From an uncultured Lachnospiraceae bacterium (GTDB lineage: Bacteria; Bacillota; Clostridia; Lachnospirales; Lachnospiraceae): 13,641 nucleotides of DNA. The stretch lies in contig CAJTVK010000114.1 in assembly GCA_910579645.1 (NCBI GenBank), positions 1-13,641 of the forward strand, in the 5' to 3' direction. Below the pieces are notes generated by a model. The model saw only the letters and a program-made list of their open reading frames with translations, had not been told where the DNA came from and did not search any database. Of the stretch, positions 1 to 6,964 are shown one piece after another. Made by a program: the position numbers and the translations under genes. The number at the start of each line of letters is the position of its first letter. Position 1 is the stretch's first letter.

Positions 1-158
1 GCCCTGCCATAGTCACTTATTGTTCTCTGAATTTTCTTTCGGCTCCCCGGCATTCCTGCCGCGGACACCTTCCGGAATCTTCAGGGTTGCATTGCTGTTT
101 AGTTGTCAAGGTTCCTTGCTGTTTTGCTGCCGTTTTATTTTGTATCTCGCCGGCAACG
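1..158 (-). other. Leader transcript of a presumed rRNA operon, running off the left edge
   Basis: Reading leftward on the minus strand from the promoter at 165-193, the leader holds a motif at 115-95, GGAACCTTGACAACTAAACAG. It resembles the boxA-containing leader of Firmicutes rRNA operons (in Bacillus: GTTCTTTGAAAACTAAACAA), where the Nus antitermination factors bind. No open frame with a good ribosome binding site starts here. I infer that a 16S rRNA gene begins beyond the left edge; a stable tRNA or 23S unit is the alternative. No mature rRNA sequence is visible in the window itself. Confidence 0.6.
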
Positions 159-164
159 AAATTG

Positions 165-193
165 AGTATAGCACCCATGGTAAGAGTTGTCAA
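165..193 (-). promoter_or_regulatory. Strong sigma-A promoter with UP-like A-tracts, rRNA type
   Basis: On the minus strand a perfect -35 box TTGACA (193-188) is followed by a 17-base spacer and the -10 box TATACT (170-165). Directly upstream (about 194-232) are long A and T tracts that look like an UP element. This combination, followed by the boxA-like leader, is what rRNA promoters of Firmicutes look like. Transcription goes leftward out of the window, starting near 158. Confidence 0.8.
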
Positions 194-232
194 TAACTTT
201 TTTAAAATTTTTTTTATTTTTTTTCTGTTATT

Positions 233-398
233 TATATGAATCTATATATTGTGTCTTTCATATTTACTCTCTACAATTTATAGTTTTGTTTTGGACAGTG
301 ATATTTTTGCAAAAATTGATTTCCGTGACATTAAGCCAAGTGGCCTAAGTACGCTCCGGAGCATGTTTAAAAAATCAATCTTGCCATCTGCACACGCT
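233..398. other. Non-coding gap downstream of the cvpA-like gene
   Basis: This stretch separates the end of the cvpA-like gene from the rRNA-type promoter. It is AT-rich with no supported gene. An 8-base inverted repeat, GGCCTAAG at 342-349 and CTTAGGCC at 406-413 (the latter inside the end of the cvpA-like gene), and ATTGATTT/AAATCAAT arms could fold in the transcript. There is no classical stem followed by a T-run, so I do not call a terminator. Confidence 0.4.
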
Positions 399-878
399 CT
401 AAAGCCTTAGGCCTACAATCCAATTCGCAATATAATTTTTATTATAAATATCGACAAGCAGCTTACTCTCTTTTATCAAAGCCATCATCCGGCTCCCAAA
501 GTTCCCCGTAGGAAAGCTTTCGATTATTATACAAAAAATCCAAAACATGATAACAAGCTCCAACCCCCCTGCCGCTGCACCAAGCAGCCTGTCAGCTATT
601 CTAATCAGCGGCAATCCTGCCAGAGTCTCTATGGATTTCATTATCATATTTAAAAGTTTGTACGCTATACTGACAGCCAACAGCAGTAAAACAGACGCAA
701 TGGTTGTCTTTATGTTCTTTTCCCAAACACTGGCAATCAGCAAAAATACTGCTGCCAGCACAATAAGCGCCATAAACAGCGAAACCACTTTGCTCATTTC
801 TTTTGCTAACCCACTCCTGAATCCTTTCCATATTCTCCAAATCATAAGTATGACAAAAATTACAACTAATAAGTTCAC
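399..878 (-). CDS. CvpA-family integral membrane protein
   Basis: A 159-residue protein made almost entirely of hydrophobic segments: roughly residues 3-13, 30-50, 58-78 and 100-122 look like membrane spans. The first loop has the short basic stretch RIWKGFRSGLAKE, and the RIADRLLGAAAGGLE region near residues 92-107 is the G-rich segment typical of the CvpA (colicin V production) family, whose usual length is about 160-180. Its molecular role in Firmicutes is not settled; envelope homeostasis is the common suggestion. The start is a GTG, chosen because GAGGG lies 7 bases upstream. The gene begins only 11 bases after the DUF5711-type gene, so the two are very likely co-transcribed, and its ribosome binding site overlaps the end of that gene. 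Confidence 0.8.
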   Translation of the reverse strand: MNLLVVIFVILMIWRIWKGFRSGLAKEMSKVVSLFMALIVLAAVFLLIASVWEKNIKTTIASVLLLLAVSIAYKLLNMIMKSIETLAGLPLIRIADRLLGAAAGGLELVIMFWIFCIIIESFPTGNFGSRMMALIKESKLLVDIYNKNYIANWIVGLRL

Positions 879-889
879 TGATTTTCCCT

Positions 890-2095
890 CTATTTCATTT
901 CCATTACTTTCATTGCATCCTGAGTCATAACGAGGAATCGATTTCTCTTTTTGGTCGGTGTGAGCAAATATACCGTCTCTTCAAATTTACCTGAAAACCG
1001 TTCCACCCCATGCATATTGTTGATGCTGTACTCCGTGCTGCTAAAAATAATGTATTCATCTTCATCAAAAACGATATCGGTATATTCCATGTCAAAACTC
1101 TTCCTGTTTATCAGCCTGCCGGTTCCGTCATATATGTCCAGACGGTATTTTCCGTCATTCTCCGTATTAAGAAAAACCAAACCGACATATTTCTCCGTAT
1201 AAAAAATACTTTGCACTTCTTCGTTCAGAAGATTCTCCTGTGCGCTGAGCGGCTTTTCACTCCCGGAGAAAAACATAATCCGGTCGTCCGATACCGCAAA
1301 TGCCGTATTGCTGTTCATAAAACGGATAAAAGGCACTACATTTCCCTGATAGTCATACCCGCTCACAAAACGGTCCGCAGACAAGTTTTGCCCGACTTCC
1401 CCGAAATTGTGGAATGCGATGGATGTTTTCATCTTTCCGCTGTCTACATACAGATAGGATATCGCCAACAATTCCCCATTGGGCGAAATGCTTATGTCAA
1501 CAGGATATCCTGACTTGTCCATTGTGGTTTCGCTTTCCACCAGTTCATTTCCCTTTGAATCATACAAATTAATTCTGGTAATCCTCGCATCGTCCAATAT
1601 CACTGCCACAATCCCGTTGGCTGAGACACGGAATTTCCTAATCGGAAGGTTTGTGGTAACCTCTCCGCGGCTCCCCTCCGTGTCCATTATGTAAATCGTG
1701 CGTCCATTGTAATCACCAATCGCAACTACCGAACCATTAATGTCCACCATAGGATTCTGCATTTCATAAGTCTGATTCCAAAGCACAATCCCTCTGCTGT
1801 CCATACAGTTTGCCCCGTCTTTACTATAGGTCAGAATGTTATTCCCAAGCGCCAGATAAGCAGAGCCCTCTACCTTCGGCACCGGAATGGAACTTATGAC
1901 CACGCCTTCTTCATATTCCCTGTTCTGCCAGCTTACAATCGCCATAAGCACCGTGGCAGCCACCAGCGCAGCCACAAGAACGCCTCTGTAAAAAATCGTC
2001 AGCTTATGTCCCCTTATTCTCTCTTTATAATTAATAATGCGCTCCCTCTTTTCCTTTCTGCCTTTGGAGCGCAAATATTCCCTGACACTCGCCAT
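890..2095 (-). CDS. DUF5711-type membrane-anchored protein, probable extracytoplasmic beta-propeller
   Basis: A 401-residue protein. The first 31 residues are strongly basic, followed by one hydrophobic span (about 36-55, GVLVAALVAATVLMAIVSW). This suggests a type II anchor with the remaining 345 residues outside the membrane. The outer part is rich in repeated beta-strand-like units with aspartate/glycine turns (GDYNGRTIYIMD, SPNGELLAISYLY, YDSKGNELV), as in WD40/quinoprotein-like propellers. From memory this matches DUF5711 proteins common in Lachnospiraceae; their function is unknown. The ATG start has GGAGAG a few bases upstream. It sits directly upstream of the cvpA-like gene and downstream of the single-span protein, and is likely one operon with both. 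I did not see a catalytic motif. Confidence 0.7.
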   Translation of the reverse strand: MASVREYLRSKGRKEKRERIINYKERIRGHKLTIFYRGVLVAALVAATVLMAIVSWQNREYEEGVVISSIPVPKVEGSAYLALGNNILTYSKDGANCMDSRGIVLWNQTYEMQNPMVDINGSVVAIGDYNGRTIYIMDTEGSRGEVTTNLPIRKFRVSANGIVAVILDDARITRINLYDSKGNELVESETTMDKSGYPVDISISPNGELLAISYLYVDSGKMKTSIAFHNFGEVGQNLSADRFVSGYDYQGNVVPFIRFMNSNTAFAVSDDRIMFFSGSEKPLSAQENLLNEEVQSIFYTEKYVGLVFLNTENDGKYRLDIYDGTGRLINRKSFDMEYTDIVFDEDEYIIFSSTEYSINNMHGVERFSGKFEETVYLLTPTKKRNRFLVMTQDAMKVMEMK

Positions 2096-2250
2096 TTTCT
2101 CTCCATTTCCGTATGATATATGTGGCCATATATTTTATCCGCCGGAGCATGCCTGGCATTGCTTCTCCGTAAGCTTATAAGGCGCACCCCGTTTTTCATC
2201 GTTTCATCAGAATTACATTTTCTTAATTTTAACATACTTAATGAACGGCT

Positions 2251-3003
2251 TCAATTCCTTTCCTCACTATCTATCATTTCCCCCGTCATAACCGCCGTCC
2301 GGATGAAATCATTGAGTTTGTCAAAACTGTTCACCGTCATTACCGCAATGGCACAAAATATAATAAAAATACAGATTACTGCCATCCGCACCCAAAGAAA
2401 CGGCGACTTTCCCGGCCTCCTCTCCCTGTTGCTCAGCGCTACCAGTTCCGCCGTTTCGTCAAGACCGCATATTTCTTTCCCTCCGTCGGGCACTGCTCTT
2501 GCGTCGGGCAGAAGATTCTTTTTCTCCGTGCTCTGCTGCTTTTTCCGCCGCTGTCTTTCATAAAGTTCCCCAAGACACTCTTTCATCTTATCTTCCGCAT
2601 CGAAAAAAACATAATATCCCGTCAATGTCTGCCCTGTCCCCCGATCACCCAGAACAATCCCTCCGGTTTCCGGATCCAGATGCCCCAATTTCCTATAGCT
2701 GCCGGGAATCATCGGTTTTGTTTCTGCTTCCCCGGCTCTGCCGGCTTCTATGGACGCTTTCCCTTTTCTCTCCCCTCCTGCGCCCTCCTCCGGAAGGCCT
2801 TGTCCCTTCTGCCTGCATATGCCATAGATTAAATATATTTCCGCACCTCCGCTTATCTCCTTTTTGCCATACAGGACGGTTTCCGTACCGCTATCCTCTT
2901 CCTCCTCACAGGCCGTCAGATATTGAAGGACATAGTCTTCTATGTATACTATTCTCGCTTTATCAATTGTCCCGACTGCCCTGACTGCTTTTGGCAAAGC
3001 CAT
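2251..3003 (-). CDS. Hypothetical protein with one C-terminal membrane span
   Basis: The product is 250 residues if started at the second in-frame ATG (3003), giving MALPKAVR. That start has AGGTGG with a 7-base spacing, while the ATG at 3009 has almost no spacing. The N-terminal third (IVYIEDYVLQYL) and the piece TGYYVFFDAEDKMKE near 130-143 resemble, from memory, the ends of a JAB/MPN-like hypothetical protein found in many Lachnospiraceae next to DUF5711 genes. The central part is short, charged and low in complexity (residues 66-100), so a reduced or diverged family member is possible. A membrane span lies at about 205-226, leaving a short outer tail. No JAMM metal motif (HxHxxxxxxxxxxD) is visible, so peptidase activity is not supported. 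It is the first gene after the promoter at 3058-3066. Confidence 0.55.
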   Translation of the reverse strand: MALPKAVRAVGTIDKARIVYIEDYVLQYLTACEEEEDSGTETVLYGKKEISGGAEIYLIYGICRQKGQGLPEEGAGGERKGKASIEAGRAGEAETKPMIPGSYRKLGHLDPETGGIVLGDRGTGQTLTGYYVFFDAEDKMKECLGELYERQRRKKQQSTEKKNLLPDARAVPDGGKEICGLDETAELVALSNRERRPGKSPFLWVRMAVICIFIIFCAIAVMTVNSFDKLNDFIRTAVMTGEMIDSEERN

Positions 3004-3057
3004 GGCCATCCCACCTTTCCGAATACCATATTTATAGTTCTGTCCGCTGTTGCGGTT

Positions 3058-3066
3058 ATTATATCA
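3058..3066 (-). promoter_or_regulatory. Extended -10 promoter for the hypothetical/DUF5711/cvpA operon
   Basis: The minus strand carries TGATATAAT, a perfect -10 hexamer with the TGn extension. No good -35 box is found at 16-18 bases, as expected for an extended -10 promoter. Transcription would start near 3051, giving a leader of about 45 bases before the start codon at 3003. Confidence 0.6.
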
Positions 3067-3126
3067 CTTTATACAAAACATATTTTATCGCAAACTGTCG
3101 AGGGCAGGCGGCTTTTTTTCGACCAT

Positions 3127-3150
3127 AAAACCCCGCTGCAGGCAGCGGGG
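3127..3150 (-). terminator. Rho-independent terminator after galM
   Basis: On the minus strand the stem CCCCGCTG / CAGCGGGG with a four-base loop (3150-3131) is followed by TTTTAT. It lies about 20 bases after the galM stop codon and separates the dnaX-galM block from the next operon. Confidence 0.85.
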
Positions 3151-3170
3151 TCTTCCATTCATGCTTATCC

Positions 3171-4217
3171 TTATCTTGCTTCAAATTGGTATACCGTAAC
3201 CGTATCGTAATCCCTTTCCGGCCCAAACACCGCAGAGGGGAACTCGGGTTTATTGGGCGTATCCGGATAATACTGGGTCTCAAGGCACAGTCCGGTTCTT
3301 TTCTTATAAACGGCTCCGCCTTTCCCCTTCTCTTCCGTCTGGAAATTACCGGCATAAAACTGAACGCCGGGCAAATCCGTATAGACTTTCATGACGCGTC
3401 CACTGACGGGTTCTTCCACCGTTGCTATATGGCGCAGTGTTCCCGCTTCGCCGTCCAACACCCAATTATGGTCATATCCCCCGTTCAGCGTCAATTGCCT
3501 GAAATCCGTATCTATCCTGTCTCCGATTCTTCTTGGCACGGTAAAGTCCATAGGAGTCCCCTCTACCGGCGCTATCTCACCGGTGGGGATTGCCCCTTCG
3601 GCAACAGGTGTATATTCGGCAGCATTTATTGTCATAATATGATCCTCAATGCCGCCCGCTCCGTGCCCTGCCAAATTAAAGTAAGTATGATTCGTCATAT
3701 TGATGATGGTACGCTTATCGCTGGTGGCATGGTAATGGATTCTCAGTTCATTATTTTCCGTAAGTGCATAAGTTACCTGTACTTTTTTCTTCCCCGGAAA
3801 TCCCATCGTTCCGTCCATGTCCTCCAGCCGGAACGTCACGCTGTCCGTTCCTTCCACCGCATCCCACACTCTTTTGTGATATCCCAAATCCGCATGGCTG
3901 TGCAGGTTATTCTTCCCATCATTTACATCCAGCCGATAGGTCACGCCGTCCAAGGAAAATGCGGCATTGCCCACCCGGTTGGCATTGGGTCCGATTGTCG
4001 CCCCGTAATTTGCCTTATTTACATAATATCCGTCTAAATTATCATAGCCAAGAACCACATCTTCCGGCTGCCCGTTTTTGTCCGGAACATAAAGACGCAC
4101 CAAAACCGCGCCATAATTTATGACTTCCGCCTTCATTCCCCTGCCGTTTTCAATACTATACTGATATATCTGCGTACCGTCTTTCATAGTGTCAAATAAC
4201 GTTTTCCGAATCCCCAT
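3171..4217 (-). CDS. galM: Galactose mutarotase (aldose 1-epimerase)
   Basis: Interconverts the alpha and beta anomers of glucose and galactose in the cytoplasm, the first step of the Leloir pathway. The 348-residue length is normal. Family motifs visible: NYGA (34-37), GPNANRVGNA (76-85) with the sugar-binding arginine, NNLHSH (103-108), NMTNHTYFNL (173-182) and CLETQYYPD (311-319). By comparison with the Lactococcus enzyme, H106 and H177 are the conserved histidines and E313 the catalytic base. The ATG start has GGAGG six bases upstream. It follows recR by about 55 bases with no terminator between, so read-through from the dnaX-ybaB-recR cluster is likely. No other galactose gene is in the window, so a general housekeeping mutarotase role is as likely as a dedicated galactose one. 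Confidence 0.93.
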   Translation of the reverse strand: MGIRKTLFDTMKDGTQIYQYSIENGRGMKAEVINYGAVLVRLYVPDKNGQPEDVVLGYDNLDGYYVNKANYGATIGPNANRVGNAAFSLDGVTYRLDVNDGKNNLHSHADLGYHKRVWDAVEGTDSVTFRLEDMDGTMGFPGKKKVQVTYALTENNELRIHYHATSDKRTIINMTNHTYFNLAGHGAGGIEDHIMTINAAEYTPVAEGAIPTGEIAPVEGTPMDFTVPRRIGDRIDTDFRQLTLNGGYDHNWVLDGEAGTLRHIATVEEPVSGRVMKVYTDLPGVQFYAGNFQTEEKGKGGAVYKKRTGLCLETQYYPDTPNKPEFPSAVFGPERDYDTVTVYQFEAR

Positions 4218-4271
4218 TGCATACCTCCGTAATCTTTTATGCTCTCCCCGAATCTTAAAGGCACTTCGTAT

Positions 4272-4868
4272 CTATAATTCCGTCCTGCCCTCCAAAGCCC
4301 GCAGCAAAGTCACCTCGTCAATATATTCCAAATCGCCCCCCACCGGAACCCCACTGGCAATTCTTGTCACTTTGATGCCCGTGGGCTTAATAAGCTTCGC
4401 TATATACATAGCTGTCGTCTCTCCCTCCAAGCTGGAATTGGTGGCTATGATCACTTCGGCAATCTCCCCTTCCAGCCGGTGCATCAGCTCTTTCAGCCGG
4501 ATATCATTAGGCCCAATGCCCAGCATGGGAGAGATGGCTCCGTGCAGCACATGATATACACCGCCATACTTTCCGGTTTTTTCATAAGCCGCAAGATCAC
4601 GTGCATTCTCCACCACCATTATTGTTCCGTGGTCCCTCTTTTCATCGGCACAGACAGGGCATAATTCCTGATCCGTAAGGGTAAAGCACCCTGCGCAGTA
4701 TCTTACGTTTTCTTTGGCTTCTATCATGATTTTAGCCAGCCGTTCCACCCTTTCCTTCGGCATGTTAATCAGATGAAACGCCAGTCTCTGCGCTGATTTT
4801 GTGCCGATTCCGGGCAATCCTGCCAGCTCGTCAATCAGTTTATTGATATGTCCGCTATACAAGTCCAT
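4272..4868 (-). CDS. recR: Recombination mediator RecR
   Basis: Works with RecF and RecO to load RecA onto gapped, SSB-coated DNA during daughter-strand gap repair. The 198-residue length is standard. Domains in order: helix-hairpin-helix with LPGIGTKSAQRLAFHL (18-33), a C4 zinc finger C58-x2-C61 and C70-x2-C73, then a Toprim domain with VVENARDL (85-92) and ATNSSLEGETT (142-152), and a Walker-B-like C-terminal region. The start codon overlaps the ybaB stop codon by one base (TGATG), which indicates translational coupling. The gene set dnaX-ybaB-recR is a widely conserved cluster. Confidence 0.97.
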   Translation of the reverse strand: MDLYSGHINKLIDELAGLPGIGTKSAQRLAFHLINMPKERVERLAKIMIEAKENVRYCAGCFTLTDQELCPVCADEKRDHGTIMVVENARDLAAYEKTGKYGGVYHVLHGAISPMLGIGPNDIRLKELMHRLEGEIAEVIIATNSSLEGETTAMYIAKLIKPTGIKVTRIASGVPVGGDLEYIDEVTLLRALEGRTEL

Positions 4869-5218
4869 CAGAAGGGCAGTCCTCCTCCTAAGCCCAATCC
4901 GCCCGTCATCTTATTCATGATTTCCGCATTGGCCTCATCCGCTTTGCGGAGCGCTTCATTCGTCGCCGCAACGACCAAATCCTCCAGCATCTCAATATCT
5001 TCCGGATCCACTACCTCTTCCGAAAGCTTTACTTTCACAACTTCCTTCTTCCCCGTCACTGTCACTTCCACGGCACCGCCGCCTGCGGCAGCCGTAAATT
5101 CCTTTGTCTCCATTTCCTTCTGGCTTTCTTCCATCTGACGCTGCATGCGCTGTGCCTGCTTCATCAGATTGTTCATGTTGCCCGGCATGCCGCCCGGAAA
5201 ACCACCTCTTCTTGCCAT
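4868..5218 (-). CDS. YbaB/EbfC-family nucleoid-associated protein
   Basis: A 116-residue small DNA-binding protein that forms a tweezer-like homodimer. Homologues coat DNA in the nucleoid. Visible features: a glycine/methionine-rich N terminus (RRGGFPGGMPGNMNNLMKQA), a long amphipathic helix (about 15-42), the beta-hairpin FTAAAGGGAVEVTVTGKKEVVKVKL and the terminal GLGLGGGLPF. The length is typical for Firmicutes (100-116). AGGAGG followed by a second AAGGA lies just upstream of the ATG. It is positioned between dnaX and recR as usual and overlaps the recR start by one base. Confidence 0.95.
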   Translation of the reverse strand: MARRGGFPGGMPGNMNNLMKQAQRMQRQMEESQKEMETKEFTAAAGGGAVEVTVTGKKEVVKVKLSEEVVDPEDIEMLEDLVVAATNEALRKADEANAEIMNKMTGGLGLGGGLPF

Positions 5219-5299
5219 TTTCTTTCCTTCCTCCTGTTCCGCCCTGCATCAGCCGACTTATCTCCGTTCCCAAAGGCAATATTTCGGCGGCAGTTCCGA

Positions 5300-6877
5300 T
5301 TAATTTTCCTCAACTTCAATTTCCATATGGATTACTTGGCTTAAATCAATATAGACATCCTCGAATTCCCTGCTATCTCCTATCGCCTGCACTTCAATCT
5401 CAATCTCCCTCTGTACGGCTTCACCGATAAGCCGCTGAAGCTGTTCCTTATTCTCTTGGTTTTTCAGATAGTCGGAAACCAAGCCGTCAGGCACCACTAT
5501 CTGAAGCCGATTATCGCCGCCCAGGCTTAAGCGCGCATTCTTCATATAAGTTTTCATCGGCTGTTCCATATCAGTGACAATGGAATTCCATCTTTCCACA
5601 ACCCTTTTTACGTCTTCAGGTATTGCCCTGGGAAGTTCCGGTTTCCGCATGCCGGATGCTTTCTGCGGCTCCTGCGTTCCGATTCCTGCCGCACCGCTGC
5701 CCTGCACCGCAGCGGCAGGCACGCCTTTTTCCATCTTTTTCTCCAAATCCCGTATCCTGCAGAGCAAAGATTCCGTATCCTTTTCCATCCCCGGCCTGCA
5801 CAGCTTAATCAGTGCCACTTCAATCAATATCCGCTTCTGAGCCGCATAGCGGATACGTCCGGACAATTCGGAAAAAATGCGGATAAAGCGGATAAGCGTA
5901 TCCATATCCGCCATCTGTGCCTCCTCCTTCAGCCTTGCCAAATTTTCCGTAGAAACGTCAATGACATCCTCTATGCCGTCGGAGCTTTGCACCAAAAGCA
6001 AATTTCTCAGATACCATGTAAAATCACTGACAAACTGGGAAAGCTCCCTTCCCTGGATAACGATTTCTTCCAACAGCCCGATACATCCTGTCACATCCTC
6101 CTTCAGCACCATCCCAAACAGCCTGCCAAACACCGTTGTATCCACTGCCCCAAGGATTTCCAGCACTTTGTCATAGGTAAGTTCCTCCCCGAAATGAAAC
6201 GCGATGCATTGATCCAGAAGGCTAAGGGCATCCCGCATAGAACCGTCCGCCGCCTTGGCAATATAGCGCAGCGCCCTTTCTTCTGCCTGCACTCCTTCCG
6301 TCCGCATCAGTTCCTGCAGCCGTGCCGAAATGGTTTCTATCGTAATGCGCTTAAAGTCATATCTTTGACATCTGGACAGAATCGTAATCGGTATTTTATG
6401 CACTTCCGTAGTAGCCAAGATAAAAATAACATAGGACGGCGGTTCCTCCAAAGTCTTCAGCAAGGCATTGAAGGCCCCTATGGAAAGCATATGAACCTCA
6501 TCTATAATATAAACCTTATATTTTCCTTCCGCCGGTGAATATGACACTTCATCTACGATTTCCCGTATATTGTCCACGCCGTTGTTGGAAGCGGCGTCTA
6601 TCTCGATGACATTCATGCTGGCTCCCGACGCGATTGCCCGGCAGAGCGCGCATTGCCCGCAAGGGCTGCCGTCTGCCGGGTTTTCACAATTTACCGCTTT
6701 GGCAAGAATCTTCGCAACCGTCGTCTTGCCCGTCCCGCGGGTGCCGCAAAAGAGGTATGCATGTCCGATACGGCCTGCCTTTATCTGATTTTTCAAAGTA
6801 GTCACAATATGTTCCTGCCCCTTCACATCTTCAAAGCTTTGGGGACGGAACTTTCGGTATAACGCTGTATAAGACAT
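5300..6877 (-). CDS. dnaX: DNA polymerase III subunit gamma/tau
   Basis: The ATPase of the replicative clamp loader; it opens the sliding clamp and links polymerase to helicase. The product is 525 residues, in the range for Clostridia. AAA+ motifs: Walker A GTRGTGKT (45-52), four zinc ligands C64, C73, C76 and C79, Walker B with IIDEVHML (124-131), sensor 1 ATTEVHKIP and the SRC arginine-finger motif (168-170). The clamp-loader collar domain reaches about 365. Next comes a proline/alanine/glutamate linker, then a C-terminal domain (about 425-525) that would bind polymerase or helicase. GAGG lies about 7 bases before the ATG. The gap to pfkA is 87 bases with only a weak hairpin, so transcription from pfkA may continue into it. 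See the findings for a possible frameshift signal near residues 379-385. Confidence 0.97.
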   Translation of the reverse strand: MSYTALYRKFRPQSFEDVKGQEHIVTTLKNQIKAGRIGHAYLFCGTRGTGKTTVAKILAKAVNCENPADGSPCGQCALCRAIASGASMNVIEIDAASNNGVDNIREIVDEVSYSPAEGKYKVYIIDEVHMLSIGAFNALLKTLEEPPSYVIFILATTEVHKIPITILSRCQRYDFKRITIETISARLQELMRTEGVQAEERALRYIAKAADGSMRDALSLLDQCIAFHFGEELTYDKVLEILGAVDTTVFGRLFGMVLKEDVTGCIGLLEEIVIQGRELSQFVSDFTWYLRNLLLVQSSDGIEDVIDVSTENLARLKEEAQMADMDTLIRFIRIFSELSGRIRYAAQKRILIEVALIKLCRPGMEKDTESLLCRIRDLEKKMEKGVPAAAVQGSGAAGIGTQEPQKASGMRKPELPRAIPEDVKRVVERWNSIVTDMEQPMKTYMKNARLSLGGDNRLQIVVPDGLVSDYLKNQENKEQLQRLIGEAVQREIEIEVQAIGDSREFEDVYIDLSQVIHMEIEVEEN

Positions 6878-6919
6878 ACCAAACCTCTTTTCTTGCCATA
6901 ATCCGTTATTATTTCCATA

Positions 6920-6940
6920 AACGGCCGTCTTATGACGGCC
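6920..6940 (-). terminator. Hairpin after pfkA, weak terminator or attenuator
   Basis: On the minus strand a perfect 7-bp GGCCGTC/GACGGCC stem with a four-base loop is followed by GTTTATGG, a poor T-run. It lies between pfkA and dnaX. Partial termination would set the ratio of pfkA to dnaX transcripts. I see no good promoter between this hairpin and dnaX. Confidence 0.45.
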
Positions 6941-6964
6941 AAGGACAATATGGCTTACCCTTTG

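Noticed and set aside
2119..2140. ATATATG/CATATAT hairpin between the hypothetical and DUF5711-type genes
   Set aside because: All A-T pairs, low stability and wrong T-run direction for the minus-strand operon; not called a terminator.
2499..2984. 161-codon plus-strand open frame opposite the single-span protein
   Set aside because: Ser/Pro/Leu-rich shadow with no ribosome binding site. The minus frame has a promoter, a ribosome binding site and a membrane span.
3186..4037. Long plus-strand open frame opposite galM
   Set aside because: It is a shadow of galM: no ribosome binding site and no protein-like features, while the minus-strand frame has all mutarotase motifs.
5987..6538. 183-codon plus-strand open frame opposite dnaX
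   Set aside because: Shadow of a clearly identified gene, rich in His/Arg/Pro as antisense frames often are.
6878..6964. Signal recognition particle RNA upstream of dnaX, as in Bacillus
   Set aside because: The gap is only 87 bases and holds a short hairpin and the dnaX ribosome binding site; no SRP Alu or S-domain motif is seen.
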